Below are positions 18,892 through 29,300 of a stretch of DNA of 64,000 bases, piece by piece. This DNA comes from Noviherbaspirillum saxi (lineage in GTDB: Bacteria; Pseudomonadota; Gammaproteobacteria; Burkholderiales; Burkholderiaceae_D), in the NCBI RefSeq assembly GCF_003591035.1, contig NZ_QYUO01000001.1, forward strand, positions 1,860,001 through 1,924,000, read 5' to 3'. The notes below the pieces were generated by a model. That model ran no database searches and had not been told where the DNA came from. It was given only the letters and a program-made list of their open reading frames with translations. How positions within the stretch are numbered: position 1 is the first letter of the stretch; each line of letters opens with the position of its first letter. The position numbers were made by a program, and so were the translations under genes.

Positions 18892-19317
18892 ATGACGATC
18901 TGGAAAACAAATTTCGATCTCCAGAGCTTGAGTAAAAGCCATATCGGGACGGCAATTGAGCATCTCGGCATTGAATTTACCGACTTTGGCGAAAACTGGC
19001 TTGAAGCAAGGATGCCGGTGGACAAGCGCACCATACAGCCGTTCGGTATTCTGCACGGCGGCGCTTCGGTATTGCTGGCGGAAACGCTGGGCAGCGCTGC
19101 AAGCAACCTGTCGATAGACAGCGAGACGCATTACGCCGTGGGTCTGGATATCAACGCCAACCATGTGCGGGCGGTACGTGAAGGATACGTCACTGCCAAA
19201 GCCCAACCTATTCATCTGGGGCGTTCGACCCAGGTCTGGCAAATCATGATTTACGATGGGGCGCAGCGGCTGAGCTGTGTCGCGCGACTGACCATGTCGA
19301 TACTGGAGCGCAAATAA
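18892..19317 (+). CDS. PaaI-family hotdog thioesterase
   Basis: A 141-residue hotdog-fold acyl-CoA thioesterase. The active-site region RTIQPFGILHGGASVLLAETLGS is the PaaI/4-hydroxybenzoyl-CoA thioesterase type signature, with Gly-Ile-Leu-His-Gly-Gly and the following catalytic Glu. It lies 111 bp after the monooxygenase on the same strand, so the two probably act in one pathway (hydrolysis or proof-reading of an aromatic-CoA). An RBS-like GGATGAAAG precedes the ATG. Confidence 0.9.
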   Translation: MTIWKTNFDLQSLSKSHIGTAIEHLGIEFTDFGENWLEARMPVDKRTIQPFGILHGGASVLLAETLGSAASNLSIDSETHYAVGLDINANHVRAVREGYVTAKAQPIHLGRSTQVWQIMIYDGAQRLSCVARLTMSILERK

Positions 19318-19477
19318 GAGCAAGACGTGTCGCCGCCTCGCCTGCTCCCCGCCTGAACTTCCGCAATTTGCATCAATCTATCTGGACAACCCCCGTCGAC
19401 GCCCAATTGCCTGGCGGGAATTGATTGGTGTACAAAATCGGCTCGATACAATTTGCCGATAGATATCAGGAGGCGAT

Positions 19478-19678
19478 ATGAGCGTTACGCCATCGTCGGG
19501 CACACCCGGCAAGCCAGAAAATCACTTGAAGCCCGGCGACGAAGCACTTGCCGGCACTCCCGGCACGGGAGAAGACCTTTGTCCGGATTGCAGCGGCAGC
19601 GGGAAATTGCGCGATGGTACGGAATGCCCGACCTGTGAAGGCAGCGGTCGCATTACGCAAGGGATAGGCGGCGGCTGA
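19478..19678 (+). CDS. Small protein with a DnaJ-type zinc finger
   Basis: A 66-residue protein. A proline/glycine-rich leader is followed by two CxxCxGxG knuckles, CPDCSGSG and CPTCEGSG, spaced 17 residues apart, the arrangement of half of a DnaJ central zinc finger. No J domain or substrate-binding domain is present, so it is not a DnaJ. Four cysteines could bind one zinc ion. The RBS AGGAGG lies seven bases before the ATG. It is a stand-alone gene convergent with ispF. Similar mini proteins occur in Burkholderiales, usually annotated as hypothetical; the role is unknown. Confidence 0.8.
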   Translation: MSVTPSSGTPGKPENHLKPGDEALAGTPGTGEDLCPDCSGSGKLRDGTECPTCEGSGRITQGIGGG

Positions 19679-19709
19679 CGCCGCTGCCGATGCGTCGCTC
19701 AGCGGGTAG

Positions 19710-20207
19710 TCATACGTCACTGGCGCGATATACCAGCGCGACCGCCTCGGCGGCAATGCCTTCTTCACGCCCCAGGTAGCCCAATTTTTCATTGGTCTTG
19801 GCCTTGATGTTGACCTGTGCGGCACTGATGCCGAGCGCTTCCGCAACATTGGCCGCCATGCGAGCAATATGCGGCGCCATCTTCGGTGCCTGCGCGATGA
19901 TGGTCGCATCGATATTGCCGACTGCGTAACCAGTCTCTGCCACGCGTTTGCCTGCTTCACGCAGCAGTACCTGCGAATCCGCGCCGGCAAACCTCGCATC
20001 CGTATCCGGAAAGTGCTTGCCGATATCGCCCAGTCCTGCAGCCCCCAGCAGCGCATCGGTAATTGCATGCAGCAAGACATCGGCATCCGAATGCCCGAGC
20101 AGTCCGGTTGCATGGGGTATGGTCACACCGCCGATGATCAGTGTGCGTCCCGGCACCAGCGCGTGGCAATCGTAGCCTTGTCCGATACGGAATGGAGGAA
20201 CGGTCAT
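19710..20207 (-). CDS. ispF: 2-C-methyl-D-erythritol 2,4-cyclodiphosphate synthase
   Basis: A 165-residue cytosolic enzyme of the MEP isoprenoid pathway. It cyclises CDP-ME-2-phosphate to MEcPP with release of CMP. The zinc ligands are in GYDCHAL and [16 protein letters not shown], and the conserved GDIGKHFPD loop is intact. Length fits the family (about 160). It overlaps the end of ispD by four bases, the typical translationally coupled ispDF order. Confidence 0.97.
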   Translation of the reverse strand: MTVPPFRIGQGYDCHALVPGRTLIIGGVTIPHATGLLGHSDADVLLHAITDALLGAAGLGDIGKHFPDTDARFAGADSQVLLREAGKRVAETGYAVGNIDATIIAQAPKMAPHIARMAANVAEALGISAAQVNIKAKTNEKLGYLGREEGIAAEAVALVYRASDV

Positions 20208-20902
20208 GGATTTCCTTTCAAATGCAGTTCGGCCAACGCCACATCATGCGGCAGCGTAACCTTGAAATTGCGCGGACTGCCCTCCACCAGTTTCGGCCGG
20301 TAGCCGAGCGCCTCGATCGCGCTCGCCTCGTCGGTAACGTTGGCGGCAGTTTCAAGCGCCGTGCGCAGCAACGCATAGCGGAACATCTGAGGCGTTTGCG
20401 CTGCCCACAGAAAGTCGCGCGGCACGGTGACCTCGGCGCGTGCCTGCGCATCGCTACGCTTGATGGTATCGACCACCGGCAAGGCGAGCAGGCCGCCGAT
20501 CTCGTCGTTTTCCAATGCGGTGACAAGCCGGTCGATCAGTTCGGCGCCAAGCCCGGGACGGGCCGCGTCGTGCACCAGCACCCAATCGTTGTCGGCGATG
20601 CGATCACGGATCGCTTGCAGGCCGTTCAGCACCGACGCATGCCGCGTCGCGCCGCCATTGCGCAGCACGGTGACTTTTCCTGCGAGCGTATTTCCTTCGC
20701 TTGTCACTTCATCGATATAGCCATCCTCGGCGCTGACGACGACATAGGTATGCGCGATGGCCGGATGTGCGGCAAACGTGTCGAGAACATGCCGCAGCAT
20801 GGGCTTGCCCGCCAAAGGCATGTACTGCTTGGGAAAATCGGCTCCCATGCGCGCGCCGACGCCGGCGGCGGGAATCAGGGCATAGTAACGAGATGACATC
20901 AT
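20204..20902 (-). CDS. ispD: 2-C-methyl-D-erythritol 4-phosphate cytidylyltransferase
   Basis: A 232-residue enzyme that transfers CMP from CTP to MEP. The nucleotide-binding loop [17 protein letters not shown] near the N-terminus and the catalytic VLVHDAARP segment are intact. The start [14 protein letters not shown] is chosen because homology begins here; a longer frame to 21052 covers the mfd promoter region and is not family-like. It is divergent from mfd and coupled to ispF. Confidence 0.96.
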   Translation of the reverse strand: MMSSRYYALIPAAGVGARMGADFPKQYMPLAGKPMLRHVLDTFAAHPAIAHTYVVVSAEDGYIDEVTSEGNTLAGKVTVLRNGGATRHASVLNGLQAIRDRIADNDWVLVHDAARPGLGAELIDRLVTALENDEIGGLLALPVVDTIKRSDAQARAEVTVPRDFLWAAQTPQMFRYALLRTALETAANVTDEASAIEALGYRPKLVEGSPRNFKVTLPHDVALAELHLKGNP

Positions 20903-21078
20903 TTGAGCAGGTATCCGGCCGGCCATGCGCAATGTGATAGCAGAGTCACAGCGCGGCCACGGCCGGAGCGAGGGCCTTGGTTTATAATCTCGGCATATTT
21001 TCTCACAGTCGAAGTCCGTCGCCTTGCCTGGCAAGCCGACGGCTTCGGCCATTCTGACATTCCAGATGTCGTCCGCAG

Positions 21079-24000
21079 ATGACGTTCGATCTTAAAAAAT
21101 CCCTTCCCAAACCCGGTCACCGCTTCGCCCTGCCGGCCGTTCACGGCTCTGCAGACGCATTTGCGCTGGCGCAGGCCGCCGTCGAACTGAAGTCGCGGCA
21201 GCGGTTGCTGGCCATTGTGGTCGCCAATGCAACCGATGCCCAGCGCCTGCTCGTTGAAATTCCCTGGTTCGGCGGCAAGGATGCCGACTTGCGCTGCCAT
21301 TTGCTGCCCGATTGGGAAACCCTGCCATACGATGCGTTCTCTCCGCACCAGGACCTGGTCTCGGAACGGCTCGCCACGCTGCATGAAGTCAGCAGCGGCC
21401 AGTGCGATGTACTGATCGTTCCAGCGACGACTGCGCTGCTGCGCATGGCGCCGCCATCCTTTCTTGCGGCCTACACCTTCTTCTTCAAAAAGGGCGAAAC
21501 GCTGGACGAAGCCCGGCTGAAGACGCAACTTACGCTGGCCGGCTATACCCATGTCACCCAGGTCATGTCGCCTGGCGAGTATTCCGTACGTGGCGGCCTG
21601 ATTGACCTGTTCCCGATGGGTTCGGCCTTGCCCTACCGGCTGGACTTGTTCGGCGACACCATAGAAACCATTCGCACCTTCGATGCCGATACCCAGCGTT
21701 CGCTGTATCCGGTGCATGAGGTGCGTCTGCTGCCGGGCCGCGAATTTCCGATGGACGAAGCTGCCCGCACCGCATTTCGCAGCCGCTGGCGCGAAGAATT
21801 CGAAGGCGATCCGTCAAAGTCCTCGATTTACAAGGATATCGGGAACGGCATTGCTTCCGCCGGCATCGAGTACTACCTGCCGCTGTTCTTCGACGAGACG
21901 GCAACCCTGTTCCAATATCTGCCGCAAGACGCGACATTCGCGCTGGTCGGCGATATCGAGGCATCGATCAAGCGGTTCTGGAACGATACGCAATCGCGCT
22001 ATAAATTTCTGAAAGCCGACCGCGAGAGGCCGCTCTTGCCGCCGGAGAGGCTGTTCCTGACCGATCAGGACTTCTTTACGCTTGCCAAGCCCTATGGCCG
22101 TTGGGTGATCCAGCACGACGATGTGGCATCCGAACTGTCGGCTCCGATCCCGAATATCGCGGTCAACCGCCGAGTCGATGACCCCCTGGTCAATTTGCGC
22201 TCCTACCTGCTGCAGACCGGCAAGCGGGTAATGATTTGCGCCGACTCCAACGGCCGGCGCGAAACGCTTCAGCAATACTTCGACGAATACGATCTGCCGC
22301 TCGCGCCATGCGAGGGCTTTAACGATTTTGCAGCGTCGTCGGCCAAGCTCGTGCTGTCGGTCGCTCCGCTGCAGGCGGGTTTCGAGCTCGGTCCCGAACT
22401 CGGCGACCTGGCTTTCATTACCGAGACCGAGCTGTATGCCGGCTCGGGCCGACGCGCAGGACGCAGGAAGCAGGAAGCGGTCACCCAGGTCGAATATATG
22501 GTGCGCGACCTGTCCGAGCTCAAGATCGGCGATCCGGTCGTGCATGTCAATCACGGCATCGGCCGCTACATGGGACTGATCGGCATGGACCTGGGTGAAG
22601 GCGAAGCCGAGTTCCTGCATCTGGAATATGCGAAGGAAACCAAGCTCTACGTTCCGGTATCGCAGCTGCATGTGATTTCGCGTTACTCCGGCGCCTCGCC
22701 CGACGAGGCGCCGCTACACAGCCTGGGTTCAGGCCAGTGGGAAAAGGCCAAGAAAAAGGCGGCCCAGCAGGTACGCGATACCGCCGCCGAACTGCTGAAT
22801 CTGTATGCCCGCCGCGCGGCCCGCCAAGGTCACGCATTCGAGTACTCGGCCCGCGACTACGAAGCGTTTGCGGAGAGCTTTGGTTTCGAAGAAACGCCGG
22901 ACCAGAGTGCCGCCATCACTGCAGTGATCAAGGACATGGCCGGCGGCAAACCGATGGATCGCCTGATTTGTGGCGACGTCGGCTTCGGCAAGACGGAAGT
23001 GGCATTACGCGCGGCTTTCGTCGCGGTCATGGGCGGCAAGCAAGTCGCCATCCTGGCACCGACCACCTTGCTCGCCGAGCAACATGCGCAGACCTTCGCC
23101 GACCGCTTTGCTGACTGGCCGGTCAAGATCGCGGAGCTATCGCGCTTCCGCACCGGCAAGGAAGTCACTCAGGCAATCAAGGGCATGTCCGAAGGCACGG
23201 TCGACATCGTGATCGGTACGCACAAGCTCTTGTCCAACGACGTGAAATTTTCACGCCTGGGCCTGGTCATCATCGATGAAGAACATCGCTTTGGCGTCCG
23301 TCAGAAAGAAGCGTTGAAAGCCCTGCGCGCCGAAGTCGATGTGTTGACGCTGACCGCGACGCCGATTCCACGCACGCTGGGCATGGCGCTGGAAGGCTTG
23401 CGGGATTTTTCGGTGATCGCTACCGCGCCGCAAAAGCGTCTTGCGATCAAAACCTTTGTGCGCTCGGAAGACGATTCGGTGGTGCGCGAAGCCTGCCTGC
23501 GCGAACTCAAGCGCGGCGGCCAGGTTTACTTCCTGCACAACGAGGTCGAGACCATCCTCAACCGCAAGGCCATGCTCGAAGGCTTGCTGCCGGAAGCCCG
23601 GGTGGCCGTCGCGCACGGTCAGATGCACGAGCGCGACCTGGAAAAAGTGATGCGCGACTTCGTGTCCCAGCGTTTCAACATCCTGCTGTGCACGACGATC
23701 ATCGAAACCGGTATCGACGTCCCGACCGCCAACACCATCATCATGCACAGGTCCGACAAGTTCGGTCTGGCTCAGTTGCACCAGTTGCGCGGCCGTGTCG
23801 GCCGTTCCCACCACCAGGCCTATGCCTATCTGCTGGTCCATGACGTGCAGGGTTTGACCAAGCAGGCACAGCGCCGGCTGGACGCGATCCAGCAGATGGA
23901 AGAGCTCGGCAGCGGATTCTATCTGGCGATGCATGACCTGGAAATCCGCGGCGCCGGCGAAGTGCTGGGCGAAAGCCAGTCCGGCGAAATGCAGGAGATC

Positions 24001-24522
24001 GGCTTCCAGTTATATTCGGACATGCTCAACGAGGCGGTGCGCTCGCTCAAGAACGGCAAGGAGCCGGATCTGGCCGCGCCTTTGTCCACCACCACCGAAA
24101 TCAACCTGCACGTCCCTGCCCTGCTGCCGCAGGATTATTGCGGCGACGTGCATGAACGCCTGTCGCTGTATAAACGGTTGGCCAATTGTCAGACGCAGAA
24201 CACGATCGACGACTTGCAGGAAGAATTGATCGACCGCTTCGGCAAGATGCCGGAACCGGCGAAGGCATTGATAGAAACCCACAGACTACGGATTTCTGCC
24301 GTCCCGGCCGGCATCATCAAGATCGACGCGCATGCCGAATCCGCCGTGCTGCAGTTCTGTCCCAATCCGCCCATCGAAGCGATGCGCATTATCGAACTGG
24401 TGCAAAAGAACCGCCAGGTCAAGCTGAACGGACAAGACAAATTGCGCATCACCGCGAACATGCCCGACCTGGCCGCCCGGGTCGCGCAGGTGAAGGCAAC
24501 GATCCGTACGCTAGTAGGCTGA
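21079..24522 (+). CDS. mfd: Transcription-repair coupling factor
   Basis: A 1147-residue SF2 translocase that removes stalled RNA polymerase from DNA lesions and recruits UvrA. N-terminal UvrB-like domains are followed by the RNA polymerase-interacting (CarD-like) domain from about residue 482 ([17 protein letters not shown]). Walker [12 protein letters not shown] lies at about 631-641, the DEEH box ([12 protein letters not shown]) at about 731 and the TRG motif [20 protein letters not shown] further on. A C-terminal TRCF domain completes it. Length matches E. coli Mfd (1148). It is divergent from ispD. Confidence 0.98.
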   Translation: MTFDLKKSLPKPGHRFALPAVHGSADAFALAQAAVELKSRQRLLAIVVANATDAQRLLVEIPWFGGKDADLRCHLLPDWETLPYDAFSPHQDLVSERLATLHEVSSGQCDVLIVPATTALLRMAPPSFLAAYTFFFKKGETLDEARLKTQLTLAGYTHVTQVMSPGEYSVRGGLIDLFPMGSALPYRLDLFGDTIETIRTFDADTQRSLYPVHEVRLLPGREFPMDEAARTAFRSRWREEFEGDPSKSSIYKDIGNGIASAGIEYYLPLFFDETATLFQYLPQDATFALVGDIEASIKRFWNDTQSRYKFLKADRERPLLPPERLFLTDQDFFTLAKPYGRWVIQHDDVASELSAPIPNIAVNRRVDDPLVNLRSYLLQTGKRVMICADSNGRRETLQQYFDEYDLPLAPCEGFNDFAASSAKLVLSVAPLQAGFELGPELGDLAFITETELYAGSGRRAGRRKQEAVTQVEYMVRDLSELKIGDPVVHVNHGIGRYMGLIGMDLGEGEAEFLHLEYAKETKLYVPVSQLHVISRYSGASPDEAPLHSLGSGQWEKAKKKAAQQVRDTAAELLNLYARRAARQGHAFEYSARDYEAFAESFGFEETPDQSAAITAVIKDMAGGKPMDRLICGDVGFGKTEVALRAAFVAVMGGKQVAILAPTTLLAEQHAQTFADRFADWPVKIAELSRFRTGKEVTQAIKGMSEGTVDIVIGTHKLLSNDVKFSRLGLVIIDEEHRFGVRQKEALKALRAEVDVLTLTATPIPRTLGMALEGLRDFSVIATAPQKRLAIKTFVRSEDDSVVREACLRELKRGGQVYFLHNEVETILNRKAMLEGLLPEARVAVAHGQMHERDLEKVMRDFVSQRFNILLCTTIIETGIDVPTANTIIMHRSDKFGLAQLHQLRGRVGRSHHQAYAYLLVHDVQGLTKQAQRRLDAIQQMEELGSGFYLAMHDLEIRGAGEVLGESQSGEMQEIGFQLYSDMLNEAVRSLKNGKEPDLAAPLSTTTEINLHVPALLPQDYCGDVHERLSLYKRLANCQTQNTIDDLQEELIDRFGKMPEPAKALIETHRLRISAVPAGIIKIDAHAESAVLQFCPNPPIEAMRIIELVQKNRQVKLNGQDKLRITANMPDLAARVAQVKATIRTLVG

Positions 24523-24546
24523 ATTGTTAACTTTTGAATTTTTCCA

Positions 24547-25395
24547 ATGAATCTTATTCTTCAGGGCTTGCCCGGTACTCCTATTGCCCTCGCCGTCGAA
24601 CATGTTGCAAAACTCGTCGAGAGCAAACGCTGGATCCAACTCGATGGCAATGCCTATCGCTGCGAAGACGTGCAGTATTCGGATGCCTTGAAAGCACAGG
24701 TCGATGCGGAATGCCTGGCAGCGGGTATCGATTACGCCTTTACCGCACCGGGACGCAAGCTGAGCGACTTCAAACTGGTGGCGATGGACATGGATTCGAC
24801 CGTCATCACGATCGAGTGCATAGACGAAATCGCCGACATGCAGGGACTGAAGCCCCAGGTTGCCGAAATCACCGAGGCAGCGATGCGCGGCGAGATCGAA
24901 TTCCGTGAAAGCCTGACGCGCCGCGTCGCCTTGCTCAAGGGTCTGGATGCAGGTGCCTTGCAAAAGGTGTATGACGAACGCCTGAAACTGTCTCCGGGCG
25001 CGGAGCGCATGCTGGAAACAGTGAAGGCAGCTGGCCTGAAAACCTTGCTGGTGTCCGGTGGATTCACTTTCTTTACCGATCGCATGAAGACGCGGCTCGG
25101 GCTCGACTACACTCATTCCAATGTTCTGGAAATTGCTGATGGCAAACTAACCGGACGCGTAGTCGGAGGAATCGTGGATGCTGACGAGAAAAAAGCGACT
25201 GTTGAACGCGTTTGTGCCGAGCTGGGCTGCACCCCGAAACAGGCGATTGTCATGGGTGACGGCGCCAATGATTTGAAGATGATGGGAATTTCCGGCCTGT
25301 CCGTGGCCTTCCGCGCCAAGCCTGTTGTCCGTGCGCAAGCCGATGTTGCCTTGAATTTTGTTGGTTTGGACGGAATCTTATCCCTGTTCGAATGA
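24547..25395 (+). CDS. serB: Phosphoserine phosphatase
   Basis: A 282-residue HAD-superfamily phosphatase for the last step of L-serine synthesis. The DxDxT motif MDMDSTVITIE gives nucleophile Asp81 and general acid Asp83. The SGGFTFF (motif II) and GDGANDLKMM (motif IV) segments are intact. The first 75 residues correspond to the regulatory N-terminal domain of long SerB proteins. It follows mfd by 24 bp and may be co-transcribed with it. Confidence 0.96.
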   Translation: MNLILQGLPGTPIALAVEHVAKLVESKRWIQLDGNAYRCEDVQYSDALKAQVDAECLAAGIDYAFTAPGRKLSDFKLVAMDMDSTVITIECIDEIADMQGLKPQVAEITEAAMRGEIEFRESLTRRVALLKGLDAGALQKVYDERLKLSPGAERMLETVKAAGLKTLLVSGGFTFFTDRMKTRLGLDYTHSNVLEIADGKLTGRVVGGIVDADEKKATVERVCAELGCTPKQAIVMGDGANDLKMMGISGLSVAFRAKPVVRAQADVALNFVGLDGILSLFE

Positions 25396-25434
25396 TCTTT
25401 TTATAAATGATTGTTCATTGAATAAGGAAGATTC

Positions 25435-25797
25435 ATGACCCAGGAACTCGTATTCGACAGCAAGCTACACGCCACCAAGAATTTGGCGTGGTGGCTATAC
25501 ATTCTTCACGGCCTCAGTTTCGTGTTTTCTCTGGGCGCCTTTTCGTGGATTCCGCTCATCATCAATTACGTCAAGAAAGAAGACGCTGCCGGTACGTTTG
25601 TCGAAAGCCATCATCGCTGGCAGATTCGCTCATTCTGGTGGTATCTGTTCTGGATGGTGCTCGGCGGCATCCTGTTCCTGACAATCGTCGGCATACCGAT
25701 CGCGTGGTTGGTCTGGACCGGCGCGTGGGTGTGGAAAGCCTATCGATTGATCAAGGGGCTGCTCGACCTGAACGATAACAAGGCAATGCAGATATAG
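25435..25797 (+). CDS. Small DUF4870-like membrane protein
   Basis: A 120-residue protein with three predicted membrane helices (about residues 18-42, 67-88 and 90-106). The pattern LHGLSFVFSLGAFSWIPLIINYVKK then SHHRWQIRSFWW resembles the DUF4870/Tic20-like group. The function is unknown. AAGGAAG precedes the ATG. It lies 39 bp after serB on the same strand. Confidence 0.82.
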   Translation: MTQELVFDSKLHATKNLAWWLYILHGLSFVFSLGAFSWIPLIINYVKKEDAAGTFVESHHRWQIRSFWWYLFWMVLGGILFLTIVGIPIAWLVWTGAWVWKAYRLIKGLLDLNDNKAMQI

Positions 25798-25872
25798 GCT
25801 AGAAAAACTTGCAGGAATGCGTTGAATCGAGCACAGGCCGCATCATCGATGCGGCCTGAATGGCGATCGATA

Positions 25873-27063
25873 TCAGGACCGGCTTAGCGATTCAAACGCC
25901 TGCTCGATATCGGCGATCAGGTCCACCGGGTCTTCCAGGCCGATATTGAAACGCACGAGTTGCCCGCTGCCCTGCCAGTTGCGGCGCATGCCCTGGATGC
26001 GATAGGGTACGCACAGGCTGGCCGCACCGCCCCAGCTGAATCCGATCTTGAAAAGCTTCAGGCTATCGACGAAACGATCGGTCTGCTCTTCGCTATAGCG
26101 TTCATCGAACACCACCGAGAACAAACCGCCGGCACCGGTAAAGTCGCGCTTCCAGATTGCATGTCCGGGACAATCCTCGAACGCCGGATGCAGTACGCGG
26201 CCGATCTCCGGACGTGCCTTCAACCAGGAAGCCACCTTGCGCGCCGCCGCGTCGTGTGCATCGAAGCGCAGCTTCATGGTCGGCAATCCGCGCAGCACCA
26301 GGTAGGTATCGTCACCGCTGACGCCGAATCCGACACGCATATGGGCCATTTCAATGCGATGCATCAGTTCGCGGTCGCGCGTGATCACAGCGCCCATCAG
26401 CACATCCGAACCGCCTGACTGATATTTGGTGAGTGCCTGCATCACGATGTCGACACCGTGATCGAAGGCCTTGAATGCAATGCCTGCGGACCAGGTATTG
26501 TCGAGCGCGACATGGATGTCTTGTCCGGTCGCTTTTCTTTCATGCACCGCCGTGCAGATAGCAGGAATATCCGGCACCTCCATCGAGACCGATCCCGGCG
26601 CTTCGGTCCAGACCAGTCGAGTGTTCGACTGGATCAGGTCGGCAATGCCAGAGCCGATCAGAGGATCGTAGAAGCGCACGCTGATCCCGAAATCCTGCGA
26701 CAGCCAGCGTCCCAGCTCGCGGTTGGGGTTATATACATTGTCCGGCAACAGCACATCGTCACCCGACTTGAGCAAGCCAAGATCGACCATCGCAATTGCT
26801 GCGAGGCCGCTGGGTGCGAGCAGGCAGTGTGTGCCGCCCTCGATTTCTGCCAGGCGTGCTTCCAGTGTGAAGGTGGTCGGCGTTCCATGCAAGCCATAGG
26901 TATAGGCGTTCTTGTCCTGCCAGTTGCGCGAACGCATTGCCGCGACATTCTTGAACAGGACCGTGGATGCATGATGAATCGCAGTCGGGAAAGCGCCGAA
27001 TCCGGCCGGAGGCACATACTCCGAATGGATAAGAGTGGTCTGTATCGATTTCCGGTCTGTCAC
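25873..27063 (-). CDS. Cystathionine beta-lyase-like PLP enzyme
   Basis: A 396-residue Cys/Met-metabolism PLP enzyme (fold type I), probably cleaving cystathionine to homocysteine, pyruvate and ammonia. The PLP lysine is in MQALTKYQSGGSDV, the phosphate-binding region in LLAPSGLAAIAMVDL, and the aspartate in VALDNTWSAGIAF. The translated start is GTG with GGGAAGG upstream. It resembles the MetC branch. A gamma-synthase or other beta-lyase function cannot be excluded. Confidence 0.88.
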   Translation of the reverse strand: MTDRKSIQTTLIHSEYVPPAGFGAFPTAIHHASTVLFKNVAAMRSRNWQDKNAYTYGLHGTPTTFTLEARLAEIEGGTHCLLAPSGLAAIAMVDLGLLKSGDDVLLPDNVYNPNRELGRWLSQDFGISVRFYDPLIGSGIADLIQSNTRLVWTEAPGSVSMEVPDIPAICTAVHERKATGQDIHVALDNTWSAGIAFKAFDHGVDIVMQALTKYQSGGSDVLMGAVITRDRELMHRIEMAHMRVGFGVSGDDTYLVLRGLPTMKLRFDAHDAAARKVASWLKARPEIGRVLHPAFEDCPGHAIWKRDFTGAGGLFSVVFDERYSEEQTDRFVDSLKLFKIGFSWGGAASLCVPYRIQGMRRNWQGSGQLVRFNIGLEDPVDLIADIEQAFESLSRS

Positions 27064-27084
27064 GCTTAGCCTTCCCTTATCTGC

Positions 27085-27576
27085 TTACTGTTTTCCGTTT
27101 ACGGATTTGCCGCCGGCCGGCGGTTTTTGTGTCGTCTTTTCATCCGCCTTGACGATGCGCAGGCTGAACGGTTTTTTGATCTTCCCGTCAGCCGATTGCC
27201 ATTCACCGGCCAGCATATCGCCCTGCAGCTTGCCTTCCCACTGTCCTGACACGTCGGTGCCGTTTTCGGATTCCTCCATGAACAGGTCCTCGCCTTCGAT
27301 TTCGCCTGCAAGCAAGACCTTCAGCGAGCGGCCGAAGTAAAAGTATTCGCCTTCGATCCCCTCTTCCATCTGCTCCTTGTTGCGCAGCGTCGCCTGGATG
27401 TCGGCGTCGCCGAGCTTGCCGCGCAAGGCGACCGGTTTCGCAAAGAGCGCCTTGCTGGCAAAGGTTGGCGCAGAAGCGACCTGCTCATTTGCCGCTTGAG
27501 AGAGGGGGCCGAGAAGCGCGCCGGAACACGCAATACAGATGGCAGCGATCAGCCTGCCACGCAATGCACGCATCAT
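27085..27576 (-). CDS. Exported hypothetical protein
   Basis: A 163-residue protein with a Sec signal peptide ([20 protein letters not shown], cleavage after SQA). The mature part is predicted beta-rich, with GEYFYFGRSLKVLLAGEIEG and SGQWEGKLQGDMLAGEW, suggesting a small beta-barrel-like or lipocalin-like fold that I cannot name. The start is the ATG with GGAGGCTTG upstream, which overlaps the last base of rimO, so the two are translationally coupled. It lies 22 bp upstream of the cystathionine beta-lyase gene. Confidence 0.75.
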   Translation of the reverse strand: MMRALRGRLIAAICIACSGALLGPLSQAANEQVASAPTFASKALFAKPVALRGKLGDADIQATLRNKEQMEEGIEGEYFYFGRSLKVLLAGEIEGEDLFMEESENGTDVSGQWEGKLQGDMLAGEWQSADGKIKKPFSLRIVKADEKTTQKPPAGGKSVNGKQ

Positions 27577-28955
27577 CAAGCCTCCGCCCACAAGTCGTGC
27601 TCGTCGGCCGCCGTGATACGGACATCGACAAATTCGCCGACCTTGAGTTTACGATGCGGCTCGTAAGGCGGCTTGACGTAAACCACGCCATCGATTTCCG
27701 GTGCGTCCGCCGCAGTGCGGCCGACGCCTCCGCTCGGACCGACCTCATCCAGCAGCACACGCATGGTCTTCCCTACCTTGGCTTGCAGACGTTTCTTGGA
27801 AATGTCTTCCTGCAGTTCCATGACGCGGGCACGACGTTCTTCACGCACTTCTTCGGGAACGGGATTGTCGAGCAGGTTGGCGGTCGCGCCCTCGACCGGC
27901 GAATAAGCGAAGCAACCGAGCCGGTCGATTTCGGCTTCCTTCAGGAAGTCGAGCAGGTACTGGAATTCGGCTTCCGTTTCGCCCGGAAATCCGGCAATGA
28001 ACGTCGAGCGTATCGTCAGGTCAGGACACATGCGGCGCCATGCCTGGATGCGCTCGATATTCTTTTCACCATTGGCGGGACGCTTCATCCTCTTGAGCAC
28101 GTCGGGATGGGCATGCTGCAGCGGCACGTCCAGATACGGCAATACATGGCCTCCGTTCATCATCGGAATGACGTCGTCGACATGCGGGTATGGATAAACA
28201 TAATGCAGGCGAACCCAAGCGCCGTATTGCGCAGCCAGTTCTCCCAGCGCGCCGACCAGTTGGGTCATATGCGTACGCACCGGCTTGCCGTTCCAGAAAC
28301 CCGTGCGGAACTTGACGTCCACGCCGTAGGCACTGGTGTCCTGTGAAATGACCAGCAGTTCCTTGACGCCGGCTTTAAACAGGTTTTCCGCCTCCAGCAT
28401 TACATCGGCGATCGGCCGCGACACGAGGTCGCCGCGCATCGATGGAATGATGCAGAAACTGCATCGATGGTTGCAGCCCTCGGAAATCTTCAGATAGGCA
28501 AAATGCTTGGGAGTGAGCCTCACGCCCTGCGCGGGAACCAGGTCAAGGAATGGATCGTGCGGCTTGGGCAGGTGCTTGTGAACCGCGGCCATGACTTCGC
28601 CGACCGCGTGGGGGCCGGTGACTTCGAGGACCTTGGGATGAACACTCTGAATGATGTCATTGCCGGCTGCGTCTTTTTTTGCACCCAGGCAACCAGTCAC
28701 GATGACCTTGCCGTTTTCGTTCAACGCTTCGCCGATCGCATCGAGCGATTCCTGCACGGCGGCATCGATGAAGCCGCAAGTATTGACGATGACAAGATCA
28801 GCGCCGTCGTATGACTTGGCGGTGTCATAACCTTCGGCGCGCAATTGGGTAAGGATCTGTTCGGAGTCGACGAGGGCCTTGGGACAGCCTAGACTGACAA
28901 ATCCAATCTTCGGCGAAAAATTCTCGTAAGTATTTGTTTGCAAATGCTTTTTCAC
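27576..28955 (-). CDS. rimO: Ribosomal protein S12 methylthiotransferase
   Basis: A 459-residue radical SAM enzyme that methylthiolates the conserved aspartate of ribosomal protein S12. It has the N-terminal MTTase domain with cysteines in SLGCPK, VNTCGFI and VTGCLGAKK, the radical SAM motif CNHRCSFC near residue 160, and a C-terminal TRAM domain. The frame opens with [20 protein letters not shown] distinguishes it from MiaB. It stands alone apart from the coupled hypothetical gene. Confidence 0.96.
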   Translation of the reverse strand: MKKHLQTNTYENFSPKIGFVSLGCPKALVDSEQILTQLRAEGYDTAKSYDGADLVIVNTCGFIDAAVQESLDAIGEALNENGKVIVTGCLGAKKDAAGNDIIQSVHPKVLEVTGPHAVGEVMAAVHKHLPKPHDPFLDLVPAQGVRLTPKHFAYLKISEGCNHRCSFCIIPSMRGDLVSRPIADVMLEAENLFKAGVKELLVISQDTSAYGVDVKFRTGFWNGKPVRTHMTQLVGALGELAAQYGAWVRLHYVYPYPHVDDVIPMMNGGHVLPYLDVPLQHAHPDVLKRMKRPANGEKNIERIQAWRRMCPDLTIRSTFIAGFPGETEAEFQYLLDFLKEAEIDRLGCFAYSPVEGATANLLDNPVPEEVREERRARVMELQEDISKKRLQAKVGKTMRVLLDEVGPSGGVGRTAADAPEIDGVVYVKPPYEPHRKLKVGEFVDVRITAADEHDLWAEA

Positions 28956-29017
28956 TTAGTAATCCGTTCTTTTGAGCACAAGATCGCCCAAGAATACAAA
29001 ACTGTGATTTTAACCCA

Positions 29018-29044
29018 CCCAGCGTCATAGCCTTTGACGCTGGG
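29018..29044. other. Perfect 10-bp hairpin upstream of rimO
   Basis: Arms 29018-29027 and 29035-29044 are exact complements with a 7-nt loop. There is no adjacent T tract, so I do not call it a terminator. It lies 63 bp from the rimO start. Confidence 0.5.
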
Positions 29045-29218
29045 ACTAGATGGGATTTATTCCAGCCTTTTCCTCTAAGAAATATTAGCTGTTTCGTATG
29101 TTGTCACTGTGTCTTGGATTTCAGTGTCCGCGTAAACCTGTCCTGATAACACCGAAAAACGAAATACTGGCTGTAAAAACAGTGAGCTAGCATGAAATTA
29201 ACAGGCTTACATTGGCGG

Positions 29219-29250
29219 TTTATCAGACAGGTGTCCAGATTTATCAGACA
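29219..29250. repeat. Two direct repeats TTTATCAGACA with a 21-bp period
   Basis: Exact copies lie at 29219-29229 and 29240-29250, just before the first cassette boundary at 29274. On the minus strand the unit reads TGTCTGATAAA. It could be part of an attI-like integrase-binding region or an end of a Tn7/Tn402-like element. Neither can be decided from this window. Confidence 0.55.
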
Positions 29251-29300
29251 ATATGAGCCGCATAAATAATTTAGTTCGGCATCAACCTGAATTGCCTACT

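Larger units (their letters stand above)
28956..29273. other. Region between rimO and the integron cassettes
   Basis: About 320 bp without a gene. It holds a perfect 10-bp hairpin at 29018-29044 with no T run, and two 11-bp direct repeats at 29219-29250. No integrase gene or remnant is recognisable. It may contain the ancestral attI site or its remains. Confidence 0.5.

Noticed and set aside
29170..29185. Apparent SOS-like CTGT...ACAG near the cassette array
   Set aside because: The spacing between the half-sites is four, not eight, so it does not fit LexA.
29253..29300. N-terminal extension of cassette 1 gene from an upstream ATG
   Set aside because: It lies partly outside the cassette boundary at 29274, so it cannot belong to the mobile gene.
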